Source of the DNA: an uncultured Veillonellaceae bacterium
Lineage (GTDB): Bacteria > Bacillota > Negativicutes > Veillonellales > Negativicoccaceae
Length of the DNA stretch: 7,404 nt
Assembly (NCBI GenBank): GCA_902488965.1
Contig: CABTYA010000048.1
Span: 1-7,404, forward strand
Direction of reading: 5' to 3'
In this document: positions 1 to 6,317 of the stretch, piece by piece
Numbering within the stretch: the first letter of the stretch is position 1
Layout: every line of letters starts with the position of its first letter
Translations under genes and position numbers: made by a program
Notes under the pieces: generated by a model
Databases searched by the model: none
Told to the model about the DNA's origin: nothing
What the model saw: only the letters and a program-made list of their open reading frames with translations

Positions 1-518
1 GCCTCACCGACATAGCCGATGACATTGGCCGCCAGCGAGCCGTACGGATAGTAGCGGATCGGCTGTACCTCAATCGTCACGCCCGGAAATTCCGCGCGCC
101 GCTCCTCGATGCGGGCGATTTTATCCTGCCCGATATCCACCGCCAACGGGATCGAGCCGAAATAATTGCGATGCTTGTCATACTGTTCGCGCAGACGCTC
201 CGGTGCGACCCCCAGCACGGCCGAGAGCCGATTGGCCAGTTCTTCGGAGAGCGGGCCGTTTTGCGGCGCGTACGCCACGATATAGACCGGCCGCGACCCG
301 ACCCAGATTTCCCCGTCCCGCGCCATCATCACCCCGCGCGTCGCCGGTATCGTTTGGCGGCGAATCCGGTTGCCGTCCGCCAGCTCGCGGTAGTACGAAC
401 CGGAAACGATCTGCAAATCGATCAGCCGAATGACCAGCAGCGCCAAAAGCACCATCATCACATACAAAAAGACAGTATAGCGCCGGTCTTCCGTTTTTTT
501 ATACATGCTTTCCAGCAC
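1..518 (-). CDS. mrdA: Penicillin-binding protein 2 (elongasome transpeptidase), N-terminal part, cut by window edge
   Basis: PBP2 is the class B transpeptidase that cross-links peptidoglycan during side-wall growth together with RodA and MreBCD. Only the first 172 codons are present. Seen: a basic cytoplasmic start, one membrane anchor at about residues 15-35 (TVFLYVMMVLLALLVIRL), then LQIVSG and the start of the periplasmic dimerisation region, with TRGVMMARDGE where the family has PRGxIxDRNG, and a run ending RYYPYGSLAANVIGYVGE that matches the family's YPYG...A.VLGYVG segment. The catalytic SxxK domain lies outside the window. I chose a GTG start at 516-518 because AGG-rich sequence (AAAGGCAGG) sits 8 nt upstream; the in-frame ATG at 504-506 (codon 5) has only a too-close GGAAAG. 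The gene begins 5 nt after the mreD stop, so it is the fourth gene of the mre operon and is probably translated by re-initiation. The codons following codon 5 contain an A7 run. Confidence 0.93.
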   Translation of the reverse strand, partial: MLESMYKKTEDRRYTVFLYVMMVLLALLVIRLIDLQIVSGSYYRELADGNRIRRQTIPATRGVMMARDGEIWVGSRPVYIVAYAPQNGPLSEELANRLSAVLGVAPERLREQYDKHRNYFGSIPLAVDIGQDKIARIEERRAEFPGVTIEVQPIRYYPYGSLAANVIGYVGE

Positions 519-523
519 GAGCG

Positions 524-1003
524 TTACCTGCCTTTCTCCCGCGAAGGACGCAGCCACCAATGCAGCAGGAGCGCCGTCCCCGCGTTAATCGTCGCACGCG
601 GCAATTCCGCCGCCGCAAAATAGCCGCCCCATGCGGGGTCCGCCCCCGAAAAGCGCAAGACCGCAAAGGTCACGGCCCCGGCGAGCAGGCTCATGAGAAA
701 CGTCCACATCACGGAAATATTCCACCGCCGTTGCAAGCGGCCTTCCACCGGCGATGTCGCCAGCACGACCGCCAAGTACGAGGCGAGATGGATACCGAAA
801 AAATTCGTCCCCGCAATATCCGCCGCCAGCCCCGCTACCAGCGCCAGCCACAGGCCGCTGCGACCGCCGTAAAACAACGTCACCAACACGGTCACCACGA
901 GCCACAGATCCGGCGGATACGCCCCCGGCCACACAAAGGGCAGGAGCGAATACTGCACGAAAAAGATCCCGACTCCCATCCCGACAAGTGCGGTCGTACT
1001 CAT
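524..1003 (-). CDS. mreD: Rod shape-determining membrane protein MreD
   Basis: MreD is the small integral membrane partner of MreC in the elongation complex. This product is 159 aa, the usual family length, and nearly all hydrophobic: helices at about residues 6-25, 32-46, 50-66, 72-86, 97-117 and 138-151. The family landmarks are visible: PDLW at 31-34 at the start of the second helix and GLAADIAGTNFFGIHLASY at 58-76, matching the GxxxD...FG...L pattern of MreD. The start ATG overlaps the mreC stop (ATGA, 4 nt), and a perfect AGGAGG lies 10 nt upstream inside the end of mreC, so mreC and mreD are translationally coupled. The C-terminus is short and basic (RPSREKGR). Sequence identity in this family is low in general, so the call rests on topology, the motif and the place between mreC and mrdA, all of which agree. 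Confidence 0.94.
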   Translation of the reverse strand: MSTTALVGMGVGIFFVQYSLLPFVWPGAYPPDLWLVVTVLVTLFYGGRSGLWLALVAGLAADIAGTNFFGIHLASYLAVVLATSPVEGRLQRRWNISVMWTFLMSLLAGAVTFAVLRFSGADPAWGGYFAAAELPRATINAGTALLLHWWLRPSREKGR

Positions 1004-1896
1004 GGCGTTTTCACCTCCTGCGGCGCATCGGGCACGAGGTTCGGCACGTCGCCTTCCGTCACCGGTGCGGCGACCACTTCGTCGAGCAGGACAAATACTT
1101 CTTCGAGCCGGTCAAACGAGGCCGCCGGTTCGATGACCGCCCGCTTGACGACACCCGACGGATCGGGCTCGACCGCCACGACCGTCCCGACAGCGATTCC
1201 TTTCGGATACATGCCGCCGTAGCCCGAAGTGACAATCGTATCTCCGACCGTGATGTCCCCCTCTTTGACGATGTTGACCATCTCCAAATGCGAGGGATCG
1301 TTCCCGTTGCCGCTCACGATCGACACCACGCGCGACGCCGGTCGCTGTACGACACCGCTGACCGCCGTCCGCGGGTCGATCAGCAGCTGTACCCGCGCCG
1401 ATTGGGGCATGACCTCACTGACAAATCCCGCCAACCCCTTGGGCAAAATAACGGGCATATACAGCGCCAACCCGTCGTTGGTACCGCGGTCGATCAAAAT
1501 CGTATTCGTCCACCCGCCGTAATCGCGCCCGATGACCCGCGCCCCGAGCAACCGATACGCCGGATACTCCGTACGCATGCCGAGCAGTTCGCGCAAGCGG
1601 ATATTTTCCGCCCACAATTCGCGCATCGCCGTGAGGCGGCTTTCGAGTTCGGCGTTTTTCGCCGCCAGCTCCCGATTTTCTTCCCAACCGTGAAATGCGC
1701 CCGCCGCGATTTCCCCGCTTGTCGCCAGCTCCTGCGCCAGCCGCGCCGCTCCCGACTGGAACGGCGTGACCACCGTCACCAGCGGGCGTGTCACAAACGG
1801 CACCGAGTCCCGATGCCGCCACGACCAGCCGAACAAACCGATCAGCGCAATCAGTCCCAGTGCCAGCCACATCGTTCGTTTGGTGAAAAAAAACAC
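1000..1896 (-). CDS. mreC: Rod shape-determining protein MreC
   Basis: MreC is a bitopic membrane protein whose extracytoplasmic beta domains scaffold and activate PBP2. The 298-aa product has a short cytoplasmic tail (MFFFTKRT), one membrane helix at about 9-25, an alpha-helical coiled-coil-like region at about 50-105 (WEENRELAAKNAELESRL), then two beta domains. Typical family segments are seen: VIGRDYGGWTNTILIDRG at 121-138, LIDPRTAVSGVV at 172-183 and VVTSGYGG-like IVTSGYGGMYPKGIAVG at 221-237. The C-terminal tail is acidic and proline-rich. The start is GTG, directly after the TAA of the upstream MreB-family gene (no spacer), with AAAGGAG 7 nt upstream; an ATG at codon 9 is less likely because it lacks such a site and would cut into the helix. 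Codons 2-4 are a T8 run (1886-1893). Everything looks intact, in contrast to its operon partner upstream. Confidence 0.96.
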   Translation of the reverse strand: MFFFTKRTMWLALGLIALIGLFGWSWRHRDSVPFVTRPLVTVVTPFQSGAARLAQELATSGEIAAGAFHGWEENRELAAKNAELESRLTAMRELWAENIRLRELLGMRTEYPAYRLLGARVIGRDYGGWTNTILIDRGTNDGLALYMPVILPKGLAGFVSEVMPQSARVQLLIDPRTAVSGVVQRPASRVVSIVSGNGNDPSHLEMVNIVKEGDITVGDTIVTSGYGGMYPKGIAVGTVVAVEPDPSGVVKRAVIEPAASFDRLEEVFVLLDEVVAAPVTEGDVPNLVPDAPQEVKTP

Positions 1897-2928
1897 TTAC
1901 TTGCTCCTTTCGTTGGTCATGGCCGACGCCAGCAAGTACGGCCAGTCGCCGCTGCGTTGCAACGCCTTGAGCGCGCCTTTGGCGACCGTGCCGAACGGGT
2001 TTGGCGACGCCTGCACGGCGACGCCCAGCTGCGCCGTAAGATAGCCCTCGATCCCGTCCAGCAGCGAACCGCCGCCCGTCAGGATCACGCCGTTGCGATA
2101 GATATCCGCCTGCGCCTGCGGCGACACCCGCGCGAGCCAGTGCCGCAGATAGACGGCCAGCCGGTCGAGATACGCCGTAACGAGCGGCAGGATTTCCTGC
2201 GCCGTCAGCGTGACCATGCACTGGGTGCCGTCGGCCTGCAGCCGGCCGCGCAGCAAGACCGCGCGCTCCGTATCGGCCGCTGTCGCACTCGCCGCGCCGT
2301 GCAGCGCAAACCGCAACAATTCATCATCAGTAAACAAATCATACGTGGCGACAAGGTACTCGCCCAGCCGCTCCTTGAGCGCGCCCATACCGACCGCCGC
2401 CGTCGTCGTGGCAAGATACCCGCCGCCCGCCGTGACCGCCGCCGCCATGCCGACGCCCAAATCGACCGCCGCCGTCGCCGTCGGTGCGGCCAAATCCGCA
2501 TCGCTGCCGAGCGCGGCCGCCGCCCCGCGGTCGACCAGTATCGCCGAACGGGCGCCGGCCTGCACGGCGACATCCGTCCACGTCCGCAACGCCAGCGGCG
2601 CCATGTCGCGCGGTACCGCCAGACAGACATCCGGCCGCCATACCGCCCGCTTTTGGACGGTATCGAGCACCTGCAGCAACAAGAGTCGCGCCGCTTCATA
2701 GTGGACGACCTCGCCCGCGACAAAGGGGCGGCATTCCCGCAAGTACGCACCGCGCTGGCGCAGCCTTGTCGCCGCCGCACGGCCGACCGCCACGACCTCA
2801 CCGCTCCGATAGTCGAGCGCCGCGACCGCCGGCTCCGACACCTCCTGCTTGGACTCCAAATACGCCCGTATATATAATGCGCCCGGATCGATTCCGACCC
2901 GCAGCGACTGTATTCCCAATTGACTCAT
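1897..2928 (-). CDS. mreB: Degenerate MreB-family actin-like protein (predicted not to hydrolyse ATP)
   Basis: By position (first gene before mreC-mreD-mrdA), length (343 aa from the ATG) and patchy but collinear similarity this is an MreB homologue. Kept: VGID at 11-14, SEPAVAALD at 31-39, VGR at 48-50, RPF..GEVVHY at 67-77, QAGAR at 123-127, AAAALG at 136-141, LRGRL at 226-230, and ADIYRNGVILTGGGSLLDGIE at 274-294. Changed relative to canonical MreB as I know it: GIDLGTANT reads GIDPGALYI (12-20); the IEEP segment carrying the catalytic glutamate reads VDRG (132-135); DIGGGTTEV reads DLGVGMAAA (156-164); the GDEMD motif reads GMGAL (180-184). The ATP pocket should therefore be badly impaired; this is inference. 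The reading frame is open and not a pseudogene. Composition is very rich in alanine. Start: ATG at 2926-2928 has GGAG 5 nt upstream; a GTG at 2950-2952 would add 8 residues, but AGGAGG directly abuts it, too close to work well. mreB is the positional name; function may differ. Confidence 0.85.
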   Translation of the reverse strand: MSQLGIQSLRVGIDPGALYIRAYLESKQEVSEPAVAALDYRSGEVVAVGRAAATRLRQRGAYLRECRPFVAGEVVHYEAARLLLLQVLDTVQKRAVWRPDVCLAVPRDMAPLALRTWTDVAVQAGARSAILVDRGAAAALGSDADLAAPTATAAVDLGVGMAAAVTAGGGYLATTTAAVGMGALKERLGEYLVATYDLFTDDELLRFALHGAASATAADTERAVLLRGRLQADGTQCMVTLTAQEILPLVTAYLDRLAVYLRHWLARVSPQAQADIYRNGVILTGGGSLLDGIEGYLTAQLGVAVQASPNPFGTVAKGALKALQRSGDWPYLLASAMTNERSK

Positions 2929-2969
2929 ATCGACTCCGTACCCTCGGTACACCCTCCTGACGAACTCTC

Positions 2970-2980
2970 TGATGACATCA
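2970..2980. promoter_or_regulatory. Small inverted repeat over the predicted mre transcription start
   Basis: TGATGACATCA is a perfect inverted repeat (arms of 5, central A). It begins 4 nt downstream of the mre -10 box and spans the expected transcription start, a position typical of a repressor operator. An 11-bp repeat can arise by chance, and no second copy is seen in the window, so the regulatory reading is weak. Confidence 0.25.
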
Positions 2981-2984
2981 TTTT

Positions 2985-2993
2985 ATTATATCA
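2985..2993 (-). promoter_or_regulatory. Promoter of the mreB-mreC-mreD-mrdA operon, extended -10
   Basis: Read on the minus strand this is TGATATAAT: a perfect -10 (TATAAT, 2990 down to 2985) preceded by the TGn extension. At a 17-nt spacing the -35 would be CTGCCG (3013 to 3008), only 3 of 6 matches, so the extended -10 probably carries the promoter. The predicted start near 2978 gives a leader of about 50 nt before the ATG at 2928. Confidence 0.7.
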
Positions 2994-3058
2994 TATATGC
3001 CCTCGCACGGCAGTACGCCGACGCGGCCCCGGGGCGGTTCGTCACCGTCCGCCGATTG

Positions 3059-3067
3059 TGTTACAAT
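3059..3067 (+). promoter_or_regulatory. Promoter of sppA, extended -10
   Basis: TGTTACAAT gives a 5-of-6 -10 box (TACAAT, 3062-3067) with the TGn extension. The best upstream -35 candidate (TTCGTC, 3038-3043, 18-nt spacing) is poor. The predicted start near 3074 leaves a leader of about 22 nt, just enough to hold the AAAGGAG ribosome site at 3082-3088. It is divergent to the mre promoter, with 71 bp between the two -10 boxes. Confidence 0.6.
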
Positions 3068-3095
3068 AACAACACAACAGCAAAGGAGTGGGCTT

Positions 3096-4052
3096 ATGCA
3101 AACACGAAAACGATGGATTATGGGCGGGGTCATCGCCCTGTTATTGGTATTGGCACTGATCGGTCGGCCGCACTTGACGCCCTCAACGGACGAAGAATTT
3201 ACGGCGGGCGACGACTATATCGCGGTGATCCGCGTCGACGGTCCGATCGTCGGCGGCGGGGGCGACATCCCGGGACTCTTGGGCGCGGGAGCGGTCGCAA
3301 CCTCCGAGCAGCTGATGAAAGACGTCCGTCGGGCGACGTTCGACCCGCACGCCAAAGCGGTCGTCCTGCGCATCAACAGCCCGGGCGGATCGGCAACGGC
3401 GACACAGGAGATCGGCGATGAACTCGACCGCCTGAAAGAGGCCGGCAAGCCGATCGTCGTCTCGATGGGCGACAGCTGCGCCTCGGGCGGCTACTGGCTC
3501 GCCGCCAAGGGCGACTACCTCTTTGCCAACCCGTCCACGATGACGGGCAGCATCGGCGTCTATATCGGCTACACCAATTACGAAGAGCTGATGAACAAAC
3601 TCGGCATCAAAAACGACAAAATCAAATCGGGCGCGCACAAGGACATTCTCTCGCCCGACCGGCCGATGACCGAGGAAGAACGCGCCCTCGTCCAAGACAT
3701 GGTCAATGACATCTACGAACAGTTCGTCGATGTCGTCGCCGACGGCCGTCAGATGGACCGCGATGCGGTGAAAGCGATCGCCGACGGTCGCATCCTGACG
3801 GGGCGGCAGGCACAGGAAGCGGGCTTGGTCGATGCGATGGGCAACTACTACGCCGCGCTATCCTACACCGCCGAACAGGTCGGCCTTGACACGGTCCGCC
3901 CGCCGATCAAAGAATACGGCAAAGATGCCTCGTGGAACCGCCTGTTCTCGATGAGCCTGTCGCGCGACATCGCCCACGGCGTGCGCGCCGCCTTGAGCGA
4001 CCTGCTCACGGGTGCCGCCCAAGCGGATACGGAGGTGCCCTATGCTCGCTAA
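3096..4052 (+). CDS. sppA: Signal peptide peptidase SppA, short (S49) form
   Basis: SppA is a membrane-anchored serine protease of family S49 that degrades signal peptides left in the membrane after secretion. The 318-aa product is the short single-domain type found in Gram-positive relatives and archaea, not the 600-aa duplicated E. coli type. Seen: a basic N-terminus (MQTRKR), one membrane helix at about 7-23, the strand YIAVIRVDGPI at 41-51, LRINSPGGSATATQEI at 91-106, the nucleophile Ser130 in CASGGYW, TMTGSIGV at 148-155, and the general base Lys182 in SGAHKD, followed by the family's SPDRPMTEEER. The dyad is intact. The ATG at 3096 has AAAGGAG 7 nt upstream; the open frame extends back to 2997, but that part lies upstream of and across the promoter. 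The last 11 nt overlap the next gene, so the two are coupled. Confidence 0.95.
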   Translation: MQTRKRWIMGGVIALLLVLALIGRPHLTPSTDEEFTAGDDYIAVIRVDGPIVGGGGDIPGLLGAGAVATSEQLMKDVRRATFDPHAKAVVLRINSPGGSATATQEIGDELDRLKEAGKPIVVSMGDSCASGGYWLAAKGDYLFANPSTMTGSIGVYIGYTNYEELMNKLGIKNDKIKSGAHKDILSPDRPMTEEERALVQDMVNDIYEQFVDVVADGRQMDRDAVKAIADGRILTGRQAQEAGLVDAMGNYYAALSYTAEQVGLDTVRPPIKEYGKDASWNRLFSMSLSRDIAHGVRAALSDLLTGAAQADTEVPYAR

Positions 4053-4659
4053 TACCTTTGACCTGCTCTATGACACCATCATGCATCCGCACCAAGCGTT
4101 TGCGAATATCACACAGCGCCCGTTCAACCGGGAAGCCGTCCTCGCCTTCATCCTGCTCGTCGTCCTCTCATCGCTGGCGGGCGTCGGTCTGGTCGGCGGC
4201 GGTGCGCTCGCCCTCGTCGGCGTCAGCCTGCTGAGCGGAGCGGCGGGGATGTTCTTCTGGTCGGCCATCCTGCACCTGACGGTCACCCTGCTCGGGGCCG
4301 ACGGAGACGTGCGCGGCCTGTTGCGCGCGCTGCCCTTCGCCCAGTTCCCGCAGGCGTTCGCGTCGTTCCTGCCGATCTTGTTATTGTGGATTCCCTCAAT
4401 CGAAGTGACGGGGATTATCGGCATTCTCTCCGCCGCCCTGACGATTTGGGCACTCTACCTGCAAGTACTGGCGATCTCCATCAACTACCGTATCGACATC
4501 TCGCGGGCAATCATCGCCTTCATCATTCCGGGGGTGGCGCTCTTCTTCTTCATCCTCGCCCTCATCGGTCTGATGATCTTCTCGTTCTTCAGCGCGCTGA
4601 CCGCCGACCCGACCATTTGGCAGCAGCTCCCGCAGGATTTGCCGGGCATGCCGTTTTGA
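4042..4659 (+). CDS. Yip1-family (DUF1282-like) polytopic membrane protein
   Basis: A 205-aa, very hydrophobic protein with the layout of the bacterial Yip1 family: a short cytoplasmic start with a helix containing P-x-x-AF (HPHQAFANIT at 15-24), then about five membrane segments (31-51, 54-83, 98-118, 122-146, 155-184). Between helices 2 and 3 lies GADGDVRGLLRALPFAQFPQ (85-104), which matches the G..s....l.....a..P segment of this family. The biochemical role of bacterial Yip1-like proteins is not established, and I cannot give one. The ATG at 4042 has GGAGG 6 nt upstream; it overlaps the end of sppA by 11 nt, so the protein is made together with SppA, which suggests a shared role in membrane or secretion quality control (inference). 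The alternative GTG at 4012 lacks a ribosome site. Confidence 0.8.
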   Translation: MLANTFDLLYDTIMHPHQAFANITQRPFNREAVLAFILLVVLSSLAGVGLVGGGALALVGVSLLSGAAGMFFWSAILHLTVTLLGADGDVRGLLRALPFAQFPQAFASFLPILLLWIPSIEVTGIIGILSAALTIWALYLQVLAISINYRIDISRAIIAFIIPGVALFFFILALIGLMIFSFFSALTADPTIWQQLPQDLPGMPF

Positions 4660-4664
4660 CAAGC

Positions 4665-4694
4665 AAAAAGAGGACCGTTCGGTCCTCTTTTTTT
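4665..4694. terminator. Bidirectional intrinsic terminator between sppA-yip1 unit and acyl-CoA synthetase
   Basis: AAAAAGAGGACC, loop GTTC, GGTCCTCTTTTT, then two more T: a 12-bp perfect stem with a 4-nt loop, with an A tract on the left and T tract on the right. It therefore works as an intrinsic terminator on both strands. It lies 5 nt after the stop of the plus-strand gene and 8 nt beyond the stop of the minus-strand gene, so one element serves two convergent units. Confidence 0.93.
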
Positions 4695-4702
4695 GTTGCC
4701 TG

Positions 4703-6172
4703 TTATTTCGTGTCCGGCTCGCTGCCTTCGCTGAATGTCTCGCTTTCCTGCAAGACCCGTTTCAAAATCTTACCCGTGCTGTTTTTCGGCAAAGCGTCAA
4801 GCACCACGTACTTGCGCGGCAATTTGAACCCCGCCAACCGCTCGCTCAGGAATCGACGCATCCGCTGCTTGTCGAAAGTCTCGCCGTCTTTCATCACGAC
4901 ATAGGCGCAGACGTACTGCCCGCGCAGGCCGTCCTTATGCCCGACGACCGCGACCTCGCTGATACCGGGGAACTGATACATCGCGTCTTCCACCTCACGC
5001 GGATAGACATTTTCCCCGTTGACGATGACCATATCCTTCGACCGGTCGACGATATAGATATAGCGATCCTCATCCATGTACGCCAGATCGCCCGTATGCA
5101 ACCAGCCGTCCTTGAGAGCTTCGGCCGACGCCTCGGGCAAATTCCAGTACCCCGACATCACATTGTCCCCGCGCACCAACAGCTCACCGATCGTCCCCGG
5201 ACGGTAATCCGCATCGTCCGTGCCGTCAATTCGCACATCGACCGTCGGCAGTGCCGGCCCGATGGAAAACAACTTGTTCTTCTCCTCGAGATTGACCGCG
5301 ACCACCGGCGATGCCTCGGACAGGCCGTAGCCCTCCAAAATCGCATGGCCGAACCGCTCCTCAAACCCGCGCGCCACCGGCTCGGGCAGACTCGCCCCGC
5401 CCGATACGAACAGCCGCACCGTCGCCATCGCATTCACATCGCCCGCCCGCGACAGGAGATGATACAACGGCGGCACCAAAAACACCACCGTCACGCCGTG
5501 CGTGGCAATCGCCTTCGTGATTTCCGACGGCAAGGGACTCGCGACCGGCGTAATCCCCGCACCGACAAGCAGCGGATTCATCACGCATGTCGTCCAGCCG
5601 AAACAATGATACATCGGGAGCGCACACAAGACGTTGTCCGACGCATGATGTGGCAGCGCCTGATTAAACTGGCGAACATTGCTCACGAGATTGCGATGCG
5701 AAAGCATCGCGCCCTTCGGGCGTCCCGTCGTCCCCGACGTGTAAATCAGCGTGCAGACATCCGTATCCTTGACCCCGTCAAGCGACGGCGCCGGCGTTGC
5801 CTCGACCTGTGCCGCCTGCCGTGCCAACTCTTCCATGAGCAGCACCTCGCACGACACCTCGACCGGTTTCATCGCGACCAAGAGCCGCACCCCCGCATCA
5901 CGCACGATATAGTCCGCCTCCGTGTCCGTGAGCATCGAATTCAGCGGCACCGTCACCGCCCCCAGCTCCTGCGTCGCAAAATACGTATAAATAAACGCCG
6001 GCGAATTGGTCGCCAAGAGCCCGACCCGGTCTCCCCGTCCGACCCCTTTGGCCGCCATCACCTCGCGAAACTTCGCCACCTGTATCCCCAACTCGCGATA
6101 CGTTACCGGCGTATCGCCGTACAGCGCCACCCGTTCCGGTGCGCCCTGTTGAATGACCTCCGCAACTAACAA
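4703..6172 (-). CDS. AMP-forming acyl-CoA synthetase, probable long-chain fatty acid--CoA ligase
   Basis: Members of this ANL superfamily activate a carboxylic acid with ATP to an acyl-adenylate and pass it to CoA. With residues numbered from the upstream ATG (498 aa): the A3 phosphate loop YTSGTTGRPKG at 153-163, LPMYHCFGWT at 194-203, the A5 motif EGYGLSEASP at 289-298, WLHTGDLAY at 366-374, the hinge VDRSKDMVIVNGENVYP at 384-400 and the C-terminal PKNSTGKILKR with catalytic Lys477. All are intact. About 490 aa is at the short end for FadD-like ligases, and the LPMYHxFG segment fits fatty-acid ligases, but the acid cannot be read from sequence. No beta-oxidation or lipid gene is adjacent. 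Start: TTG at 6170-6172 has AGGAGG 8 nt upstream; the ATG at 6197-6199 has no ribosome site and coincides with the predicted transcription start, so TTG is preferred (489 aa). Confidence 0.88.
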   Translation of the reverse strand: MLVAEVIQQGAPERVALYGDTPVTYRELGIQVAKFREVMAAKGVGRGDRVGLLATNSPAFIYTYFATQELGAVTVPLNSMLTDTEADYIVRDAGVRLLVAMKPVEVSCEVLLMEELARQAAQVEATPAPSLDGVKDTDVCTLIYTSGTTGRPKGAMLSHRNLVSNVRQFNQALPHHASDNVLCALPMYHCFGWTTCVMNPLLVGAGITPVASPLPSEITKAIATHGVTVVFLVPPLYHLLSRAGDVNAMATVRLFVSGGASLPEPVARGFEERFGHAILEGYGLSEASPVVAVNLEEKNKLFSIGPALPTVDVRIDGTDDADYRPGTIGELLVRGDNVMSGYWNLPEASAEALKDGWLHTGDLAYMDEDRYIYIVDRSKDMVIVNGENVYPREVEDAMYQFPGISEVAVVGHKDGLRGQYVCAYVVMKDGETFDKQRMRRFLSERLAGFKLPRKYVVLDALPKNSTGKILKRVLQESETFSEGSEPDTK

Positions 6173-6201
6173 TCGACGTCCCTCCTTTACATAACGCATT
6201 C

Positions 6202-6210
6202 ATTTTAACA
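6202..6210 (-). promoter_or_regulatory. Promoter of the acyl-CoA synthetase gene, extended -10
   Basis: On the minus strand TGTTAAAAT gives TAAAAT (6207 to 6202) with a TGn extension; no good -35 is seen at 17-18 nt. The predicted start near 6195 falls on the upstream ATG codon, leaving about 23 nt of leader to the TTG start, which contains the AGGAGG at 6181-6186. Confidence 0.5.
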
Positions 6211-6234
6211 CAAACCGCCGCTGAAACCGAATTT

Positions 6235-6248
6235 CCGCCCGCGGGCGG
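6235..6248. promoter_or_regulatory. Perfect 14-bp GC palindrome midway between divergent promoters, candidate operator
   Basis: CCGCCCGCGGGCGG is a perfect palindrome without spacer. Its centre (6241.5) is the same distance, 34.5 nt, from the near edge of both -10 boxes (6207 and 6276), so it abuts both -35 regions. This would suit a dimeric regulator acting on both genes. The local GC content makes such palindromes more likely by chance. The following T-rich run (GTTTTCTTTTT) also allows a weak terminator reading, but no gene ends on its left on the plus strand. Confidence 0.35.
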
Positions 6249-6275
6249 GCTGTTTTCTTTTTCGGCCGGCGCGTG

Positions 6276-6281
6276 TATAAT
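6276..6281 (+). promoter_or_regulatory. -10 box of the corA promoter
   Basis: A perfect TATAAT. At 17-nt spacing the -35 position (6253-6258) reads TTTTCT, 3 of 6 matches. A TG lies directly against the box rather than one base away, so it is not a standard extended -10. The predicted start near 6288 gives a leader of about 30 nt that holds AAGGAGG at 6305-6311. Confidence 0.6.
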
Positions 6282-6317
6282 GGTACAAGACAGACTATGA
6301 CAACAAGGAGGACTCCC

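Noticed and set aside
754..2877. A 707-codon open frame on the plus strand
   Set aside because: It is antisense to mreD, mreC and the MreB-family gene, its product is a low-complexity Arg/Pro/His-rich chain with no recognisable domain, and it lacks a ribosome site. Long antisense frames are expected in GC-rich genes.
1897..2928. Calling the MreB-family gene a pseudogene
   Set aside because: The frame is open from start to stop, coupling to mreC is exact, and several MreB segments are preserved. Motif changes are substitutions, not breaks.
2929..2952. GTG at 2950-2952 as start of the MreB-family gene
   Set aside because: AGGAGG directly abuts the GTG with no spacer. The ATG at 2926-2928 has GGAG at 5 nt and gives the usual short lead before the GID motif. 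Kept only as an alternative.
2997..3095. N-terminal extension of sppA from the ATG at 2997
   Set aside because: It lies upstream of and across the sppA promoter, has no ribosome site, and would bury the membrane anchor behind 33 polar residues. The ATG at 3096 has an ideal site.
4937..6169. A 410-codon open frame on the plus strand
   Set aside because: Antisense to the acyl-CoA synthetase, Arg/His-rich, no motif and no ribosome site.
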